24,039 nt of DNA from Halioxenophilus sp964342265. Lineage in GTDB: Bacteria; Pseudomonadota; Gammaproteobacteria; Pseudomonadales; Cellvibrionaceae. The notes beneath the pieces were generated by a model. It did not search any database. It was given only the letters and a program-made list of their open reading frames with translations, and was not told where the DNA came from. This document shows, one piece after another, positions 15,342 through 23,884 of the stretch. Position numbers and translations under genes: made by a program. The stretch covers positions 1 to 24,039 of the forward strand of contig CAYFFE010000056.1 in assembly GCA_964342265.1 (NCBI GenBank), read 5' to 3'. Position 1 is the stretch's first letter. Each line of letters starts with the position of its first letter.

Positions 15342-16043
15342 ATGTCCCAATCATCCACACACTGTGACTGCAGCGGCACACCCAGCGAATGCCGCAATCA
15401 CTCGGAGTTGGAAACACTGCGGGCCAAGGTGGCTGAACTGGAAGATCAAATTGCCGAGCTTACCGCATTGGTGCGCACCGATGGACTTACCGGTTTGTAC
15501 AATCATCGCTATTTTCGCGAAGCCCTGCACCGAGAGTTGGAAAGAACCCAGCGCACCGGCGTAGACTTTTGTTTAATGCTGCTGGATTTAGACCATTTTA
15601 AAAACGTTAACGATACCTATGGCCACGAAATCGGTAACCAGGCCCTGCAACACACCGCCACATTAATTAAAGAATCGTTGCGACCCATGGATTTGCCCTG
15701 CCGATACGGCGGCGAGGAATTTGCCATTCTGCTGCCCAGCACCCCGCTGCTCACGAGTCGCCAAGTTGCCGAGCGCATTCGCACGACTATCGAAAACACA
15801 CCGATAAACACCGGCGAACACACACTGCAATTAACCGCGAGTTTAGGCATTGCCGCCTACAACAAAAACAGCATTCTCACCGAAGAACAATTAATAGAAA
15901 CCGCCGACCAGCAACTGTATCGAGCAAAACAAACCGGGCGCAACCGCGTTTGTTACGCAGCCATTGCCTCATCAGAAAAACAAAACGTCAGCCAGGAAGA
16001 AAAAGATTTACTGTTTGATGTGTTTAATTCCAGCCCCCAATAA
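15342..16043 (+). CDS. GGDEF diguanylate cyclase
   Basis: This 233-residue cytoplasmic enzyme would make cyclic di-GMP from two GTP. The GGDEF domain spans about residues 45-210: DGLTGLYNHRYF, DLDHFKNVNDTYGH and the active-site GGEEF at 123-127. An inhibitory I-site RPMD (114-117) precedes it by the usual five residues, so product inhibition is expected. Residues 21-44 form a leucine-rich coiled coil, suitable for dimer signalling. The first 20 residues carry His7, Cys8, Cys10, Cys17 and His20, a possible metal or redox site. No classical sensor domain is present. The gene has a weak ribosome site (AGGA 11 bases upstream). Confidence 0.93.
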   Translation: MSQSSTHCDCSGTPSECRNHSELETLRAKVAELEDQIAELTALVRTDGLTGLYNHRYFREALHRELERTQRTGVDFCLMLLDLDHFKNVNDTYGHEIGNQALQHTATLIKESLRPMDLPCRYGGEEFAILLPSTPLLTSRQVAERIRTTIENTPINTGEHTLQLTASLGIAAYNKNSILTEEQLIETADQQLYRAKQTGRNRVCYAAIASSEKQNVSQEEKDLLFDVFNSSPQ

Positions 16044-16052
16044 TTACCGCGC

Positions 16053-16074
16053 GGTTGCGCCTATTGGCGCAACC
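16053..16074. terminator. Hairpin between convergent genes
   Basis: GGTTGCGCC (16053-16061) and GGCGCAACC (16066-16074) form a perfect 9-bp stem with a TATT loop. It fills the 40-bp gap between the GGDEF gene and the convergent unknown gene and can serve both. T-tracts are poor. Confidence 0.6.
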
Positions 16075-16083
16075 CACCTAAAA

Positions 16084-16641
16084 TTAAACGGTCTTTAAAT
16101 AACGCTGCAATCGATGTCGCAAGGCAAAGCGTATGGCTCGACTCCACGACCGAGAAAGCCTTTCCAATAAAATAAAATCCACCTCGTACAACGGTAAATC
16201 GATGGGCGCTTTAGCACCGGCCATCAGCTCCAAACTTTGAGTCGACATTATCGGCAACGGCAGACTGTGCGGGCTATCCATAGACAGCTTTAAATAGGTG
16301 GTAGGATCCAACACCGCGCCGGACACCTGATTAACGTAAAAAAAACGCCACTGATAATTTTTATCTGGCCGACACGCCACAACAAAATTCGTGGGCCGTA
16401 AAAAAGGCCGGCAATTTTCGATAATTTTTTCACCATTGTACACCCACTCGCCATCGCGGCGAGAAGGCTTGCAGTCCAACAAAAGCTCGTAGGATTGTTC
16501 ATCATAAACCGCAAGCACCTGGCTAATTTCTCGCATGGCTTGCAATAATTGAGGTGAATCAGTTGCAGGCATAAAACCCGCAGAACTGCCACCGGACAAT
16601 GCTGGATGAGAAAAATCGTTCATAGTCGCTACGGCTAGCAT
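16084..16641 (-). CDS. Protein of unknown function
   Basis: I do not recognise this 185-residue protein. It has no signal peptide or membrane segment. The middle is rich in aromatic and basic residues (FVVACRPDKNYQWRFFYVN) and the C-terminal 35 residues form a basic, Arg-rich helix (LERLSRSWSRAIRFALRHR), perhaps for nucleic acid, membrane or protein contact. The frame opens at 16683, but ATG 16641 has AAGGGGGAT eight bases upstream and is the better start. It is convergent with the GGDEF gene and divergent from the cas operon, so a role with either is only a guess. Codon usage fits the host chromosome. Confidence 0.65.
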   Translation of the reverse strand: MLAVATMNDFSHPALSGGSSAGFMPATDSPQLLQAMREISQVLAVYDEQSYELLLDCKPSRRDGEWVYNGEKIIENCRPFLRPTNFVVACRPDKNYQWRFFYVNQVSGAVLDPTTYLKLSMDSPHSLPLPIMSTQSLELMAGAKAPIDLPLYEVDFILLERLSRSWSRAIRFALRHRLQRYLKTV

Positions 16642-17031
16642 AAGCCTATCCCCCTTATCTGACGTAGCACCACTATGCCACAAACTTATTCATCCTCAAT
16701 CCAGTTCAGGCAGAGTTTGACAAGAGTTTTACAAAGCTTGGTGATTTGTAAAACCTCGTAAAATTTAACCGCAATTCGTTAAAATTACTGAGATAAGCCA
16801 ACACCAAACCCCATCAAGCTGGCTATTTGCCACCCCACAACTCGTTAACACATTAACCAACTACTAGCACGAATCGCCACTTCACAAGTGCAAAAACCGC
16901 GTCGCTCCAAGCCACACAAAGCATTAAATGCCAAACCTGCTCTTTTTATATACATGTTTATTTGTACAGCCCTGGAAAACGCACCCATTCTTCGCTTTAA
17001 TAACCTCAACCGAACAGTCAACGTGGCCCCC
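16642..17031. promoter_or_regulatory. Upstream region of the cas operon
   Basis: This 390-bp region lies between the unknown gene and cas1. TTGACA at 16717-16722 is a good -35. Close behind is a perfect 10-base inverted repeat, GTTTTACAAA (16726-16735) and TTTGTAAAAC (16745-16754), a candidate operator. No matching -10 is clear. An open frame from GTG 16888 runs into cas1 but is not conserved-looking. Confidence 0.5.
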
Positions 17032-17991
17032 ATGGAACAGCTCACCGACCTAAAAGCCATACTGCACTCCAAGCGCGCCAATATTTACTACCTAGAAAAA
17101 TGCCGGGTAATGCAAAAAGATGGTCGCGTGCTGTATTTAACCGAAGCCAAAGACCACAACCAATACTGGAACATCCCCATTGCCAACACGACCTGCTTGC
17201 TGCTGGGCACCGGCACCTCCATTACCCAAGCGGCGATGCGCATGCTGGCCCAAGCGGGCGTACTGGTGGGCTTTTGCGGTGGTGGCGGCACACCGTTACT
17301 TATGGCCAACGAGGTAGAATGGCTCAGTCCACAAAGCGAATACCGCCCCACCGAATACCTGCAAGGTTGGATGCAATTTTGGTTTGACGACCACAAACGC
17401 CTGCAGGCCGGTAAAACCCTACAAGTGGCGCGCATCCACTACCTGCGCCAAGTGTGGCAAAAAGACCGCGACCTCAAAAGCGCAGGCTTCGACAGCAACA
17501 ACCCCAACATAAGCCAAGCCCTGGATAACTTTTTAGCCAAAATACAAACCGCGCCCAAAGTGGCCGACCTGCTCCAAGCCGAGGCTCAACTCACCAAACA
17601 ACTCTACAAAATCGCCAGCCGCAACACCCAATACGGCGACTTCACCCGCGAGCGCGACGCCACAGACGACGCCAACAACCTGCTAAACCACGGCAACTAC
17701 CTCGCCTACGGCCTGGCCGCAACTACACTGTGGGTGTTAGGTATTCCCCACGGCTTTGCCGTAATGCACGGCAAAACCCGGCGCGGCGCCTTAGTGTTCG
17801 ACATAGCCGACCTAGTCAAAGACGCCCTAATCCTACCCTGGGCCTTTATCTGCGCCCAAGAAAACGCCACCGAGCAAGAGTTTAGGCAACAATGCCTGCA
17901 AGCCTTTACCGACCACAAAGCGTTAGATGCCATGTTTGAGCAGGTAAAAGCCATCGCCTTAAAAACAGATTGGGAGGCCCCACAGCCATGA
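17032..17991 (+). CDS. cas1: CRISPR-associated integrase Cas1, type I-F
   Basis: This 319-residue Cas1f inserts new spacers at the leader end of the array, in complex with Cas2-3. The start MEQLTDLKAILHSKRANIYYL and the block YWNIPIANTTCLLLGTGT are typical of type I-F Cas1. Catalytic metal residues by alignment with the P. aeruginosa enzyme (E190, H254, D268) are Glu184, His246 (in MHGKTRRG) and Asp260 (in FDIAD). The frame opens 48 codons earlier at GTG 16888, but family length and sequence favour ATG 17032, despite a poor ribosome site. It overlaps cas2-3 as ATGA. The gene is GC-rich (58% in 17821-17880) compared with the cas genes after it. Confidence 0.95.
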   Translation: MEQLTDLKAILHSKRANIYYLEKCRVMQKDGRVLYLTEAKDHNQYWNIPIANTTCLLLGTGTSITQAAMRMLAQAGVLVGFCGGGGTPLLMANEVEWLSPQSEYRPTEYLQGWMQFWFDDHKRLQAGKTLQVARIHYLRQVWQKDRDLKSAGFDSNNPNISQALDNFLAKIQTAPKVADLLQAEAQLTKQLYKIASRNTQYGDFTRERDATDDANNLLNHGNYLAYGLAATTLWVLGIPHGFAVMHGKTRRGALVFDIADLVKDALILPWAFICAQENATEQEFRQQCLQAFTDHKALDAMFEQVKAIALKTDWEAPQP

Positions 17992-20945
17992 TGGTTACTT
18001 TCATATCCCAGTGCGAGAAGAAAGCCCTCCCCCGCACCCGTCGCGTACTCGACGCCTTTGCCGATCGCATAGGCGACAACACTTGGCAGACGGTGATTAC
18101 GCAGGAGGGGTTATTAGCGGTTAAAAAGCTACTGCGTAAAACCGCCACTAAAAATACTGCGGTTAGTTGCCATTGGATACGGTCGCGGTCACGGAGTGAG
18201 TTGGTTTGGGTGATTGGCAGCCGCAATAAATTTAATTTAAAGGGCATTGTCCCCGTAAATTCAACGACAAAAGAGGTGCCAATGGACATAGCAATAAATA
18301 AACCGATAAAGGGCGTAGATTACGCGAACACCCAGTTACAAAGACTTGACCATCATCTATTCGCAGTTGGTTATGTCGCAGAAAATCTCTATAAACATTT
18401 TTATCCCAATGATTTACCTTTAGTGAATTCAGCATTTATAGCGGGATGTTTACACGATATAGGCAAAGTTGACCCAAAGTTTCAGGAATGGGTAACAAAT
18501 GATAAAAATAGGAGTTTTGAGCCTGAAGATGGCCAGCATATTGATGGAACCAAATTTAGTTTTGAGAAGCACCCGAGGCACAACGAGGTTTCACTAGCAA
18601 TTTACTCGTTAATTGAGAGCGGTGATTTATCCATAATTGGCAATAGAAAGAATAAAGCTCGCATTGAACACGCGATTTACTGGCACCATGCTAAGCCTTT
18701 TCGACCCAAAGGCGGGTTTGAGACAGTAGGCAACATTTATGACAAACTAGACAAAAACGTCAATAATAAAGCCTGGGCACAAGTTGTAGTAAAAAGTCTT
18801 GACGTACTCAATAAAGTCTCAAAACTGGAATTAGAATATTACGATCAAAATCATAGCAAACTAAGGTTATGTACTGATTCAGAGCCCGACCCAGAAAAAA
18901 TATGGGATTTAGATCGGCTAAAAGTCCCTGAATACAAAGAGTATCGTCCTTGCGAGCATCTAGTAGATTTTAAAAGCCAATCCGACAACAACGCCATTAA
19001 CAATCAACTTCGCTGTTGTTTAATAACCGCGGACCGCTGGGTTTCAAGCTTGTCAGCAGTAGAACTTGACCTAGCCATAAACAATAAAAAACTCGATGAA
19101 TTTATAACTCAACAAATGAAGAATTCTGGATTGATTATCGAATCAATATTGGAAACACACATTGAAAACTGTTTGAATAATTTCCCCATTGATGAACGCA
19201 GTAAGCAGCAGACAACTGTAGCGCAAAAGCTAGCACAAAATAATAGCCGTGTTAATGTATTAGCCGGCGCAGCTGGTTGCGGGAAAACCAAAATTGCTTT
19301 GGAGTGGGCTAAGATACATGCAGCCAAACAAATAATCTGGGTTTGTCCACGTGTTCAAATTTGCCAGGGTTTATTCACTGATCTGATAAATTCAGATAGC
19401 CCTTACTTGCCTGAAGCTACTGTAGAACTCCATACTGGTGAGTTTAAATGTATTAACAGCTATGCAAATAAAACTGAAGAATCTGATTATTTTACTGGCG
19501 ACGTTGTTATAACTACGATAGATCAACTTTTAAATACAGTAATTAGCCACACGAAAGCAGATCGATTACTCAATTATCTGAGTACGCATGTAGTATTCGA
19601 TGAATATCATGAATACATCAACATTCCCGCCTTTAATTTATTATTCGCGGAGCTGATTTCTTCTCGCAAAGAGTTGACAAGAGGCTCTAATACTCTTCTG
19701 GTTTCTGCAACGCCACACTACCTTTACCTGGAGGAAATTCTAGGATTGGACAAAGACTATGATGTAATGGAAATGCCATCATTCAACCAGTGTAAATACC
19801 AGTTTACTTTCTCACCCTATGACGAGAACACAGAGGATGATAGCAACCCACTTTATCAGAAACAGAAATCAGGTACATTCATAATTAGTAACACAGCAAT
19901 TACGGCTCAGAAAAGCTTTATAAAAAACCAAAATAATGAAAATGCTATATTACTGCATTCAAAATATAAAAAGAGTGATAAAAGGATATTATTCAATAAA
20001 GTTTACGAGTCCTTCCAGAAAGATGGCGAGCAGCTATATGACATATTGAGGAGCGGACCTATTGTTCAAGCATCTCTCAATATTAGTTGTAAGCAAATGG
20101 TATCGGAAATCACCACCGCCGAAAACACACTTCAAAGACTTGGTCGTTTAGATCGATTTGGTAAAAACACTGATGGAATCAACTCATACACAATAGCCAT
20201 TCCGAAAACCTTAAATACTGGAAAACGGCAGGGAAGCACAGCAAGGTTCATGAGCTCTACGAATGAACTCTCTTCAGCTTTAACTTGGTATGAATTTTTA
20301 GCTGAGGAAACTGACCAAGGAAAAAAACTGTTAAGCCTAATAGAGCTATATCGAATTTACCAAAAATTTTACGAGCATCAACCAGCAATTAATATGCTAG
20401 AGCAAGACTTAATTGCGGCAATGAAGAAAAGCACTACAGTAATAACAGACAAAGCTTCAGAACCTAAAATTGTTATTAAGCCCAAACGCAATCAAAAGCA
20501 ACGAGCAAAAATTAGTCGAAATTCTCTAAGGGGCGATAGCCGTTTCGTACAAATGGCAACCTGCAAAGTAGACAACTTCCCTGAAATTACTTTTCCCGAA
20601 ACCTACGCTTACGAAATTTCTACAAACGAGTCTGAAGATATAGACAACCTAACAAGCTCTTGCGAAGCTATACAGGGGTATGGTGATAGCAGTAAAAACC
20701 TGCTAACTCACATGTATAAAAAACACCACAACATTAGAGGTGGAAAAAAACCCTATAAAGACTTTGTTCTGATGAATGAAGCGACCGACCCCGAAAGCCC
20801 GATATTTTTAAGTTATACACCAAACGACCTTATTCCTGTTGGCGGTGAGAGCTCTCGCCATAGTGAAGCCATTTACTACGGGGTATGTGAAAAGCAGCCT
20901 GTAGGTGCAATATCAATAAAGCAATTAATCCAACATAAGGACTAA
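17988..20945 (+). CDS. cas2-3: Cas2-Cas3 fusion nuclease-helicase, type I-F
   Basis: This 985-residue protein works in spacer acquisition and target destruction. Residues 1-95 are the Cas2 domain (SQCEKKALPRTRRVLDAFA, then NTAVSCHWIRSRSRSELVW). The HD nuclease follows, with His122/123, His156-Asp157 (LHDIGK), His198 and His233/234. The superfamily 2 helicase has Walker A GAAGCGKT (427-434), DEYH box (538-541), SAT (573-575) and motif VI QRLGRLDR (716-723). A good GGAGG ribosome site lies inside the cas1 end. The start overlaps the cas1 stop, and cas7fv begins 3 bp after the stop. GC falls sharply between the Cas2 and HD parts. Confidence 0.96.
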   Translation: MMVTFISQCEKKALPRTRRVLDAFADRIGDNTWQTVITQEGLLAVKKLLRKTATKNTAVSCHWIRSRSRSELVWVIGSRNKFNLKGIVPVNSTTKEVPMDIAINKPIKGVDYANTQLQRLDHHLFAVGYVAENLYKHFYPNDLPLVNSAFIAGCLHDIGKVDPKFQEWVTNDKNRSFEPEDGQHIDGTKFSFEKHPRHNEVSLAIYSLIESGDLSIIGNRKNKARIEHAIYWHHAKPFRPKGGFETVGNIYDKLDKNVNNKAWAQVVVKSLDVLNKVSKLELEYYDQNHSKLRLCTDSEPDPEKIWDLDRLKVPEYKEYRPCEHLVDFKSQSDNNAINNQLRCCLITADRWVSSLSAVELDLAINNKKLDEFITQQMKNSGLIIESILETHIENCLNNFPIDERSKQQTTVAQKLAQNNSRVNVLAGAAGCGKTKIALEWAKIHAAKQIIWVCPRVQICQGLFTDLINSDSPYLPEATVELHTGEFKCINSYANKTEESDYFTGDVVITTIDQLLNTVISHTKADRLLNYLSTHVVFDEYHEYINIPAFNLLFAELISSRKELTRGSNTLLVSATPHYLYLEEILGLDKDYDVMEMPSFNQCKYQFTFSPYDENTEDDSNPLYQKQKSGTFIISNTAITAQKSFIKNQNNENAILLHSKYKKSDKRILFNKVYESFQKDGEQLYDILRSGPIVQASLNISCKQMVSEITTAENTLQRLGRLDRFGKNTDGINSYTIAIPKTLNTGKRQGSTARFMSSTNELSSALTWYEFLAEETDQGKKLLSLIELYRIYQKFYEHQPAINMLEQDLIAAMKKSTTVITDKASEPKIVIKPKRNQKQRAKISRNSLRGDSRFVQMATCKVDNFPEITFPETYAYEISTNESEDIDNLTSSCEAIQGYGDSSKNLLTHMYKKHHNIRGGKKPYKDFVLMNEATDPESPIFLSYTPNDLIPVGGESSRHSEAIYYGVCEKQPVGAISIKQLIQHKD

Positions 20946-20948
20946 ATT

Positions 20949-21893
20949 ATGGAAAAAGTAACAGGCATTAAAAGTGTTGATTTCAAAATAACCGCCAAAG
21001 GGCACGGGGTAGTAAATTGGAACGGCCCAACTACCCTGAGCAATGAAGGTAAAACAGTCGATAATCATACACTACCAAAGTTAAGAGGCTATACAAACTT
21101 AACAGGAAAGGTGAAGGAAGAAACCGGCTATCAGTACAAAAAAGAAGCAACAGATATAGACTTTAAAAAAACACCGCTTTATATCAGCCAAAACTGCATT
21201 AGACATCATTTATTTCGGGAACAGGCTTACGATATTCATTATGCAAAAAAATCAAACTTACAGCAGGTTTTAGCTTCTGTTACGGGGCTAATCCGTGGAT
21301 ATGTCGTTCCTGAATCCCAAAATAAGCGTACCAGCCCATTATTGCTAGAAGATTTTGTAGATCAGCTTGGCAATGGAAATTTTGAACAGTTTGGTCAATC
21401 TGGGGAGAGGGATAGCTCCTCTTTTTTCTCTAAAACAACCTTTGGAGATACCGAATACAAATCCTATGGATCAATAAGTATTGAGCAGTTGCAATTTATA
21501 TCACTAGATAAAAAATTTGACAGAGAAGCCATGGAAATTAAAGAAGGCCAAGGTGAAAAGGTTGCGGAATCTGTAACGGAATTTATTAAGTCACTAAACC
21601 CAGACTTAAATTCAGAAGCCATTTTCCATCCAAACTATATTCGAAGCGGCACAATTTTCGAGGAAGGTGAAGTAGGCATTATTTTAAATGATGATGCAGT
21701 CCATGCGTTAGTTGAGCATTCGATAGAACGTATTAAAAGCTTATCAATTAGGCAAGCGAAATCATACATGTATGTTGATAGCATTCTGGTCGATTATAAC
21801 GACAGCAATAAAATGATGAGAATAAAGTCTGACGAAGGCAGCATAAGCGAGCAGAAATTAGTAAATTACGCATGTTATTTTTATTCAAAATAA
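20949..21893 (+). CDS. cas7fv: Cas7fv, backbone subunit of the type I-F2 effector
   Basis: This 314-residue protein strongly resembles the Shewanella putrefaciens CN-32 Cas7fv as I recall it: GIKSVDFKITAKGHGVVNW at the start, TLPKLRGYTNLTGKVK, YISQNCIRHHLFREQA, and GSISIEQLQFISLDKKFDR. In the I-Fv complex multiple Cas7fv copies bind the spacer part of the crRNA and form the filament. It follows cas2-3 by 3 bp and is followed by cas5fv. Canonical I-F operons have cas8f (csy1) and csy2 here; neither is present, which defines the variant. The gene is AT-rich. Confidence 0.93.
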   Translation: MEKVTGIKSVDFKITAKGHGVVNWNGPTTLSNEGKTVDNHTLPKLRGYTNLTGKVKEETGYQYKKEATDIDFKKTPLYISQNCIRHHLFREQAYDIHYAKKSNLQQVLASVTGLIRGYVVPESQNKRTSPLLLEDFVDQLGNGNFEQFGQSGERDSSSFFSKTTFGDTEYKSYGSISIEQLQFISLDKKFDREAMEIKEGQGEKVAESVTEFIKSLNPDLNSEAIFHPNYIRSGTIFEEGEVGIILNDDAVHALVEHSIERIKSLSIRQAKSYMYVDSILVDYNDSNKMMRIKSDEGSISEQKLVNYACYFYSK

Positions 21894-21905
21894 GTGAGGA
21901 CTAAA

Positions 21906-22916
21906 ATGAGAATAACTATCGAATATGAGGCATCATGGCGAAACTCTTTTCTAGATCCTACTACCAGTAACCATGAACCATTACCCAAAAACGGTCGGAA
22001 GTTTATTGGCTCTATGACAAACTTGAAAAACCCGGAGAATTTTCTCAACCGTGAAGTTAGCTTTGATACTGTTATGGGCATCTTGAATCGGCTAGTCGGA
22101 GACCAGAGAAAACTCTACCAAGCAAGAGAAGGTAATGATTATTATTTTCGAGAAATAGAAGCGGCAGTCAAATTTGAAGATAATCCTAAATCTATAAACA
22201 CAGAAGTAGCATTCATTAGAAACATCTCTGGCAGTACGGACCAAAACTCATATACCGGCATGATAAAAGTAAATGATTTGGCATTTACATCGGATTATTC
22301 TCAGGAACTATGGTCAGTCTTGTCTTTAAGTTTATTAGAACTATGCCAATTTATAACTACTGGAAAAATCTCTACCAAAAAAATCAATCTTAATCCACTC
22401 CAAATTATTGGCCGCCTGGAAGAGCTGAACAAGCTCAAACCGGTACTAAATGAAGGGGAAGTCAATTCCGCCTATGTCATTTTATCTAATCATTTCGAAA
22501 AATTTAAGGGCTTGAACAAAAAAGAAGAGGTTCTTCCAATAAGCCTTTATTGCTCAGCTCTTTACCTTCAACTTCAGAGTTTGAGCAATAGATATGACCT
22601 ATCATCAGCCAAAACTAAAGCTGGAGGACTAAGTGGCATCTCAAACAATGGGTTTACCAAGAAAGATTTCATGAGCCGATATACAACAGGAGATAAAAAG
22701 AAAATATGGGGCAACCCTTATATACGCGAGGAATTTGTTAAAGGAGAAGGAAAAACAACACGCCTTTTAACTAAGGCTAATGGTACGCTAAAGGTAAATT
22801 TAGATATTGATAGGGACACCGCCATCCAGCTTAAAAATGACATTGAATGTGCTGGGGTATCAAGCTTCTACTTAGGTAAAAAAGGCTTGGCCTATGTTTC
22901 AGACATTCGGATTTAG
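21906..22916 (+). CDS. cas5fv: Cas5fv, crRNA 5'-end subunit of the type I-F2 effector
   Basis: This 336-residue protein occupies the Cas5fv position in the I-Fv operon and has its length. In the Shewanella system Cas5fv caps the 5' end of the crRNA and carries an added domain that takes over target and PAM recognition from the missing Cas8f; the central helical part here (about 130-230, LWSVLSLSLLELCQF to SLYCSALYLQLQSL) may be that domain. A frame from GTG 21894 exists, but ATG 21906 follows GTGAGGA, a good ribosome site, so I start there. The assignment rests mostly on gene order and size. Confidence 0.85.
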   Translation: MRITIEYEASWRNSFLDPTTSNHEPLPKNGRKFIGSMTNLKNPENFLNREVSFDTVMGILNRLVGDQRKLYQAREGNDYYFREIEAAVKFEDNPKSINTEVAFIRNISGSTDQNSYTGMIKVNDLAFTSDYSQELWSVLSLSLLELCQFITTGKISTKKINLNPLQIIGRLEELNKLKPVLNEGEVNSAYVILSNHFEKFKGLNKKEEVLPISLYCSALYLQLQSLSNRYDLSSAKTKAGGLSGISNNGFTKKDFMSRYTTGDKKKIWGNPYIREEFVKGEGKTTRLLTKANGTLKVNLDIDRDTAIQLKNDIECAGVSSFYLGKKGLAYVSDIRI

Positions 22917-22924
22917 GAGGGAAA

Positions 22925-23476
22925 ATGAATAGCTATTTAGATATTAATCTTCAGCCAGATACTGAAATGCCATGGAATTGGTTAATGAATACGGTCTACA
23001 CCAAGCTCCACAAGACCCTCTTTGACTTAAAATCAAACAGCATAGCGGTAAGCTTCCCTGATTATAAATTAACTTTGGGTACGGTCCTTCGTTTACACGG
23101 CAATGAAGACGATTTACGTGTATTACAACAACACAATTGGCTTGGCGGAATGAGTGGTTATTGTAGAGCTGGAGAGATTGCGCCAGTTCCAGAAAGCGTG
23201 GCATACCGGAATATCAGACGAATGCAATCCAAGATGACACAAGCTAAGCTAAATCGCTTAATCAAACGCGGTTCTATCACCGAAGCGGAAACGAAACACT
23301 ATAGAGCAATGATGTTTACCAAGAGCTTGGATAACCCTTACGTCGAGCTAACCAGCGCCTCTAATGGCCACAAGTACCGTCGCTACATTGAGCTAGGTCC
23401 ACTTCTAGATAAACCAATAGCCGGGGAGTTTGATCAATTTGGTTTATCCAAAACGGCAACTGTACCTTGGTTTTAG
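22925..23476 (+). CDS. cas6f: Cas6f (Csy4) crRNA endoribonuclease
   Basis: This 183-residue Cas6f cuts pre-crRNA at the repeat stem and stays on the 3' hairpin. The start NSYLDINLQPDTEMPWNWLM matches Csy4. His29 (in KLHKTL) corresponds to catalytic His29 of P. aeruginosa Csy4. The arginine-rich helix (Arg95, Arg98, Arg99, Arg111, Arg115) would grip the stem major groove, and Ser144 or Ser146 (TSASNG) matches the catalytic Ser region. The C-terminus is GLSKTATVPWF, close to the family end. AGGAGGG lies just before the ATG, and the gene is 8 bp after cas5fv. Confidence 0.96.
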   Translation: MNSYLDINLQPDTEMPWNWLMNTVYTKLHKTLFDLKSNSIAVSFPDYKLTLGTVLRLHGNEDDLRVLQQHNWLGGMSGYCRAGEIAPVPESVAYRNIRRMQSKMTQAKLNRLIKRGSITEAETKHYRAMMFTKSLDNPYVELTSASNGHKYRRYIELGPLLDKPIAGEFDQFGLSKTATVPWF

Positions 23477-23809
23477 CTCCAGATAATTTCGGGTAGTCAA
23501 TTCAGGGCTGGTTTTTCCTTGATGCGAAACCAGCACAGATTTATCCGCTACGGAATATGAGGTGAATATTATGGCTAAACTAGCCCAGGGCATTATTACT
23601 AGTTAGACCATCGACAAAACTAACTGCAAGAGCAAAGCCGATCACCTTAGCACACTGGATAAAAGAAACGACAACTTAGGAAAATTACACGCCAAGCTAA
23701 TTACTTCGCAGGGGTAGATTGGTTAACATTACTCCGATAAATTTGGTTGAAAACACCAAAGAAAACTGCTCTTTAAAAACTTGTTATTTTTCATATAGTT
23801 ACAAACTGG

Positions 23810-23842
23810 CGCCTAAATTTGGGTATTTACCCTATTTGGGCG
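23810..23842. repeat. Imperfect palindrome in the leader
   Basis: Arms CGCC, AAAT and GGGTA on the left mirror TACCC, ATTT and GGCG on the right, around a TT centre, with a G/T pair and a small bulge. It starts 75 bp and ends 42 bp before the first repeat. Confidence 0.6.
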
Positions 23843-23843
23843 T

Positions 23844-23856
23844 TAAGTTATTGATG
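23844..23856 (-). promoter_or_regulatory. Candidate IHF-binding site in the leader
   Basis: TAAGTTATTGATG on + reads CATCAATAACTTA on -, 12 of 13 positions of WATCAANNNNTTR. It ends 28 bp before the first repeat. IHF bending of the leader is needed for type I-F spacer integration in studied systems. Confidence 0.65.
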
Positions 23857-23884
23857 TAACTATTTTTTTGGCGTATTTTCTTGT

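Larger units (their letters stand above)
23477..23884 (+). other. CRISPR leader and cas6f-array intergenic region
   Basis: This 408-bp AT-rich region lies between cas6f and the first repeat. It has a hairpin just after cas6f (GCTGGTTT 23507-23514 with AAACCAGC 23527-23534, no T-tract). It also has a short frame broken by TAG (23571-23717), a 33-bp imperfect palindrome (23810-23842) and an IHF-like site (23844-23856). Confidence 0.75.

Noticed and set aside
16888..17031. 48-codon N-terminal extension of cas1
   Set aside because: Type I-F Cas1 proteins begin near the ATG at 17032, and the extra residues look unlike the family.
17032..23476. Tn7-like CRISPR-associated transposon (type I-F3)
   Set aside because: Cas1 and a full Cas2-3 are present, no tns or tniQ gene is seen, and the subunit genes are of the Cas7fv/Cas5fv kind.
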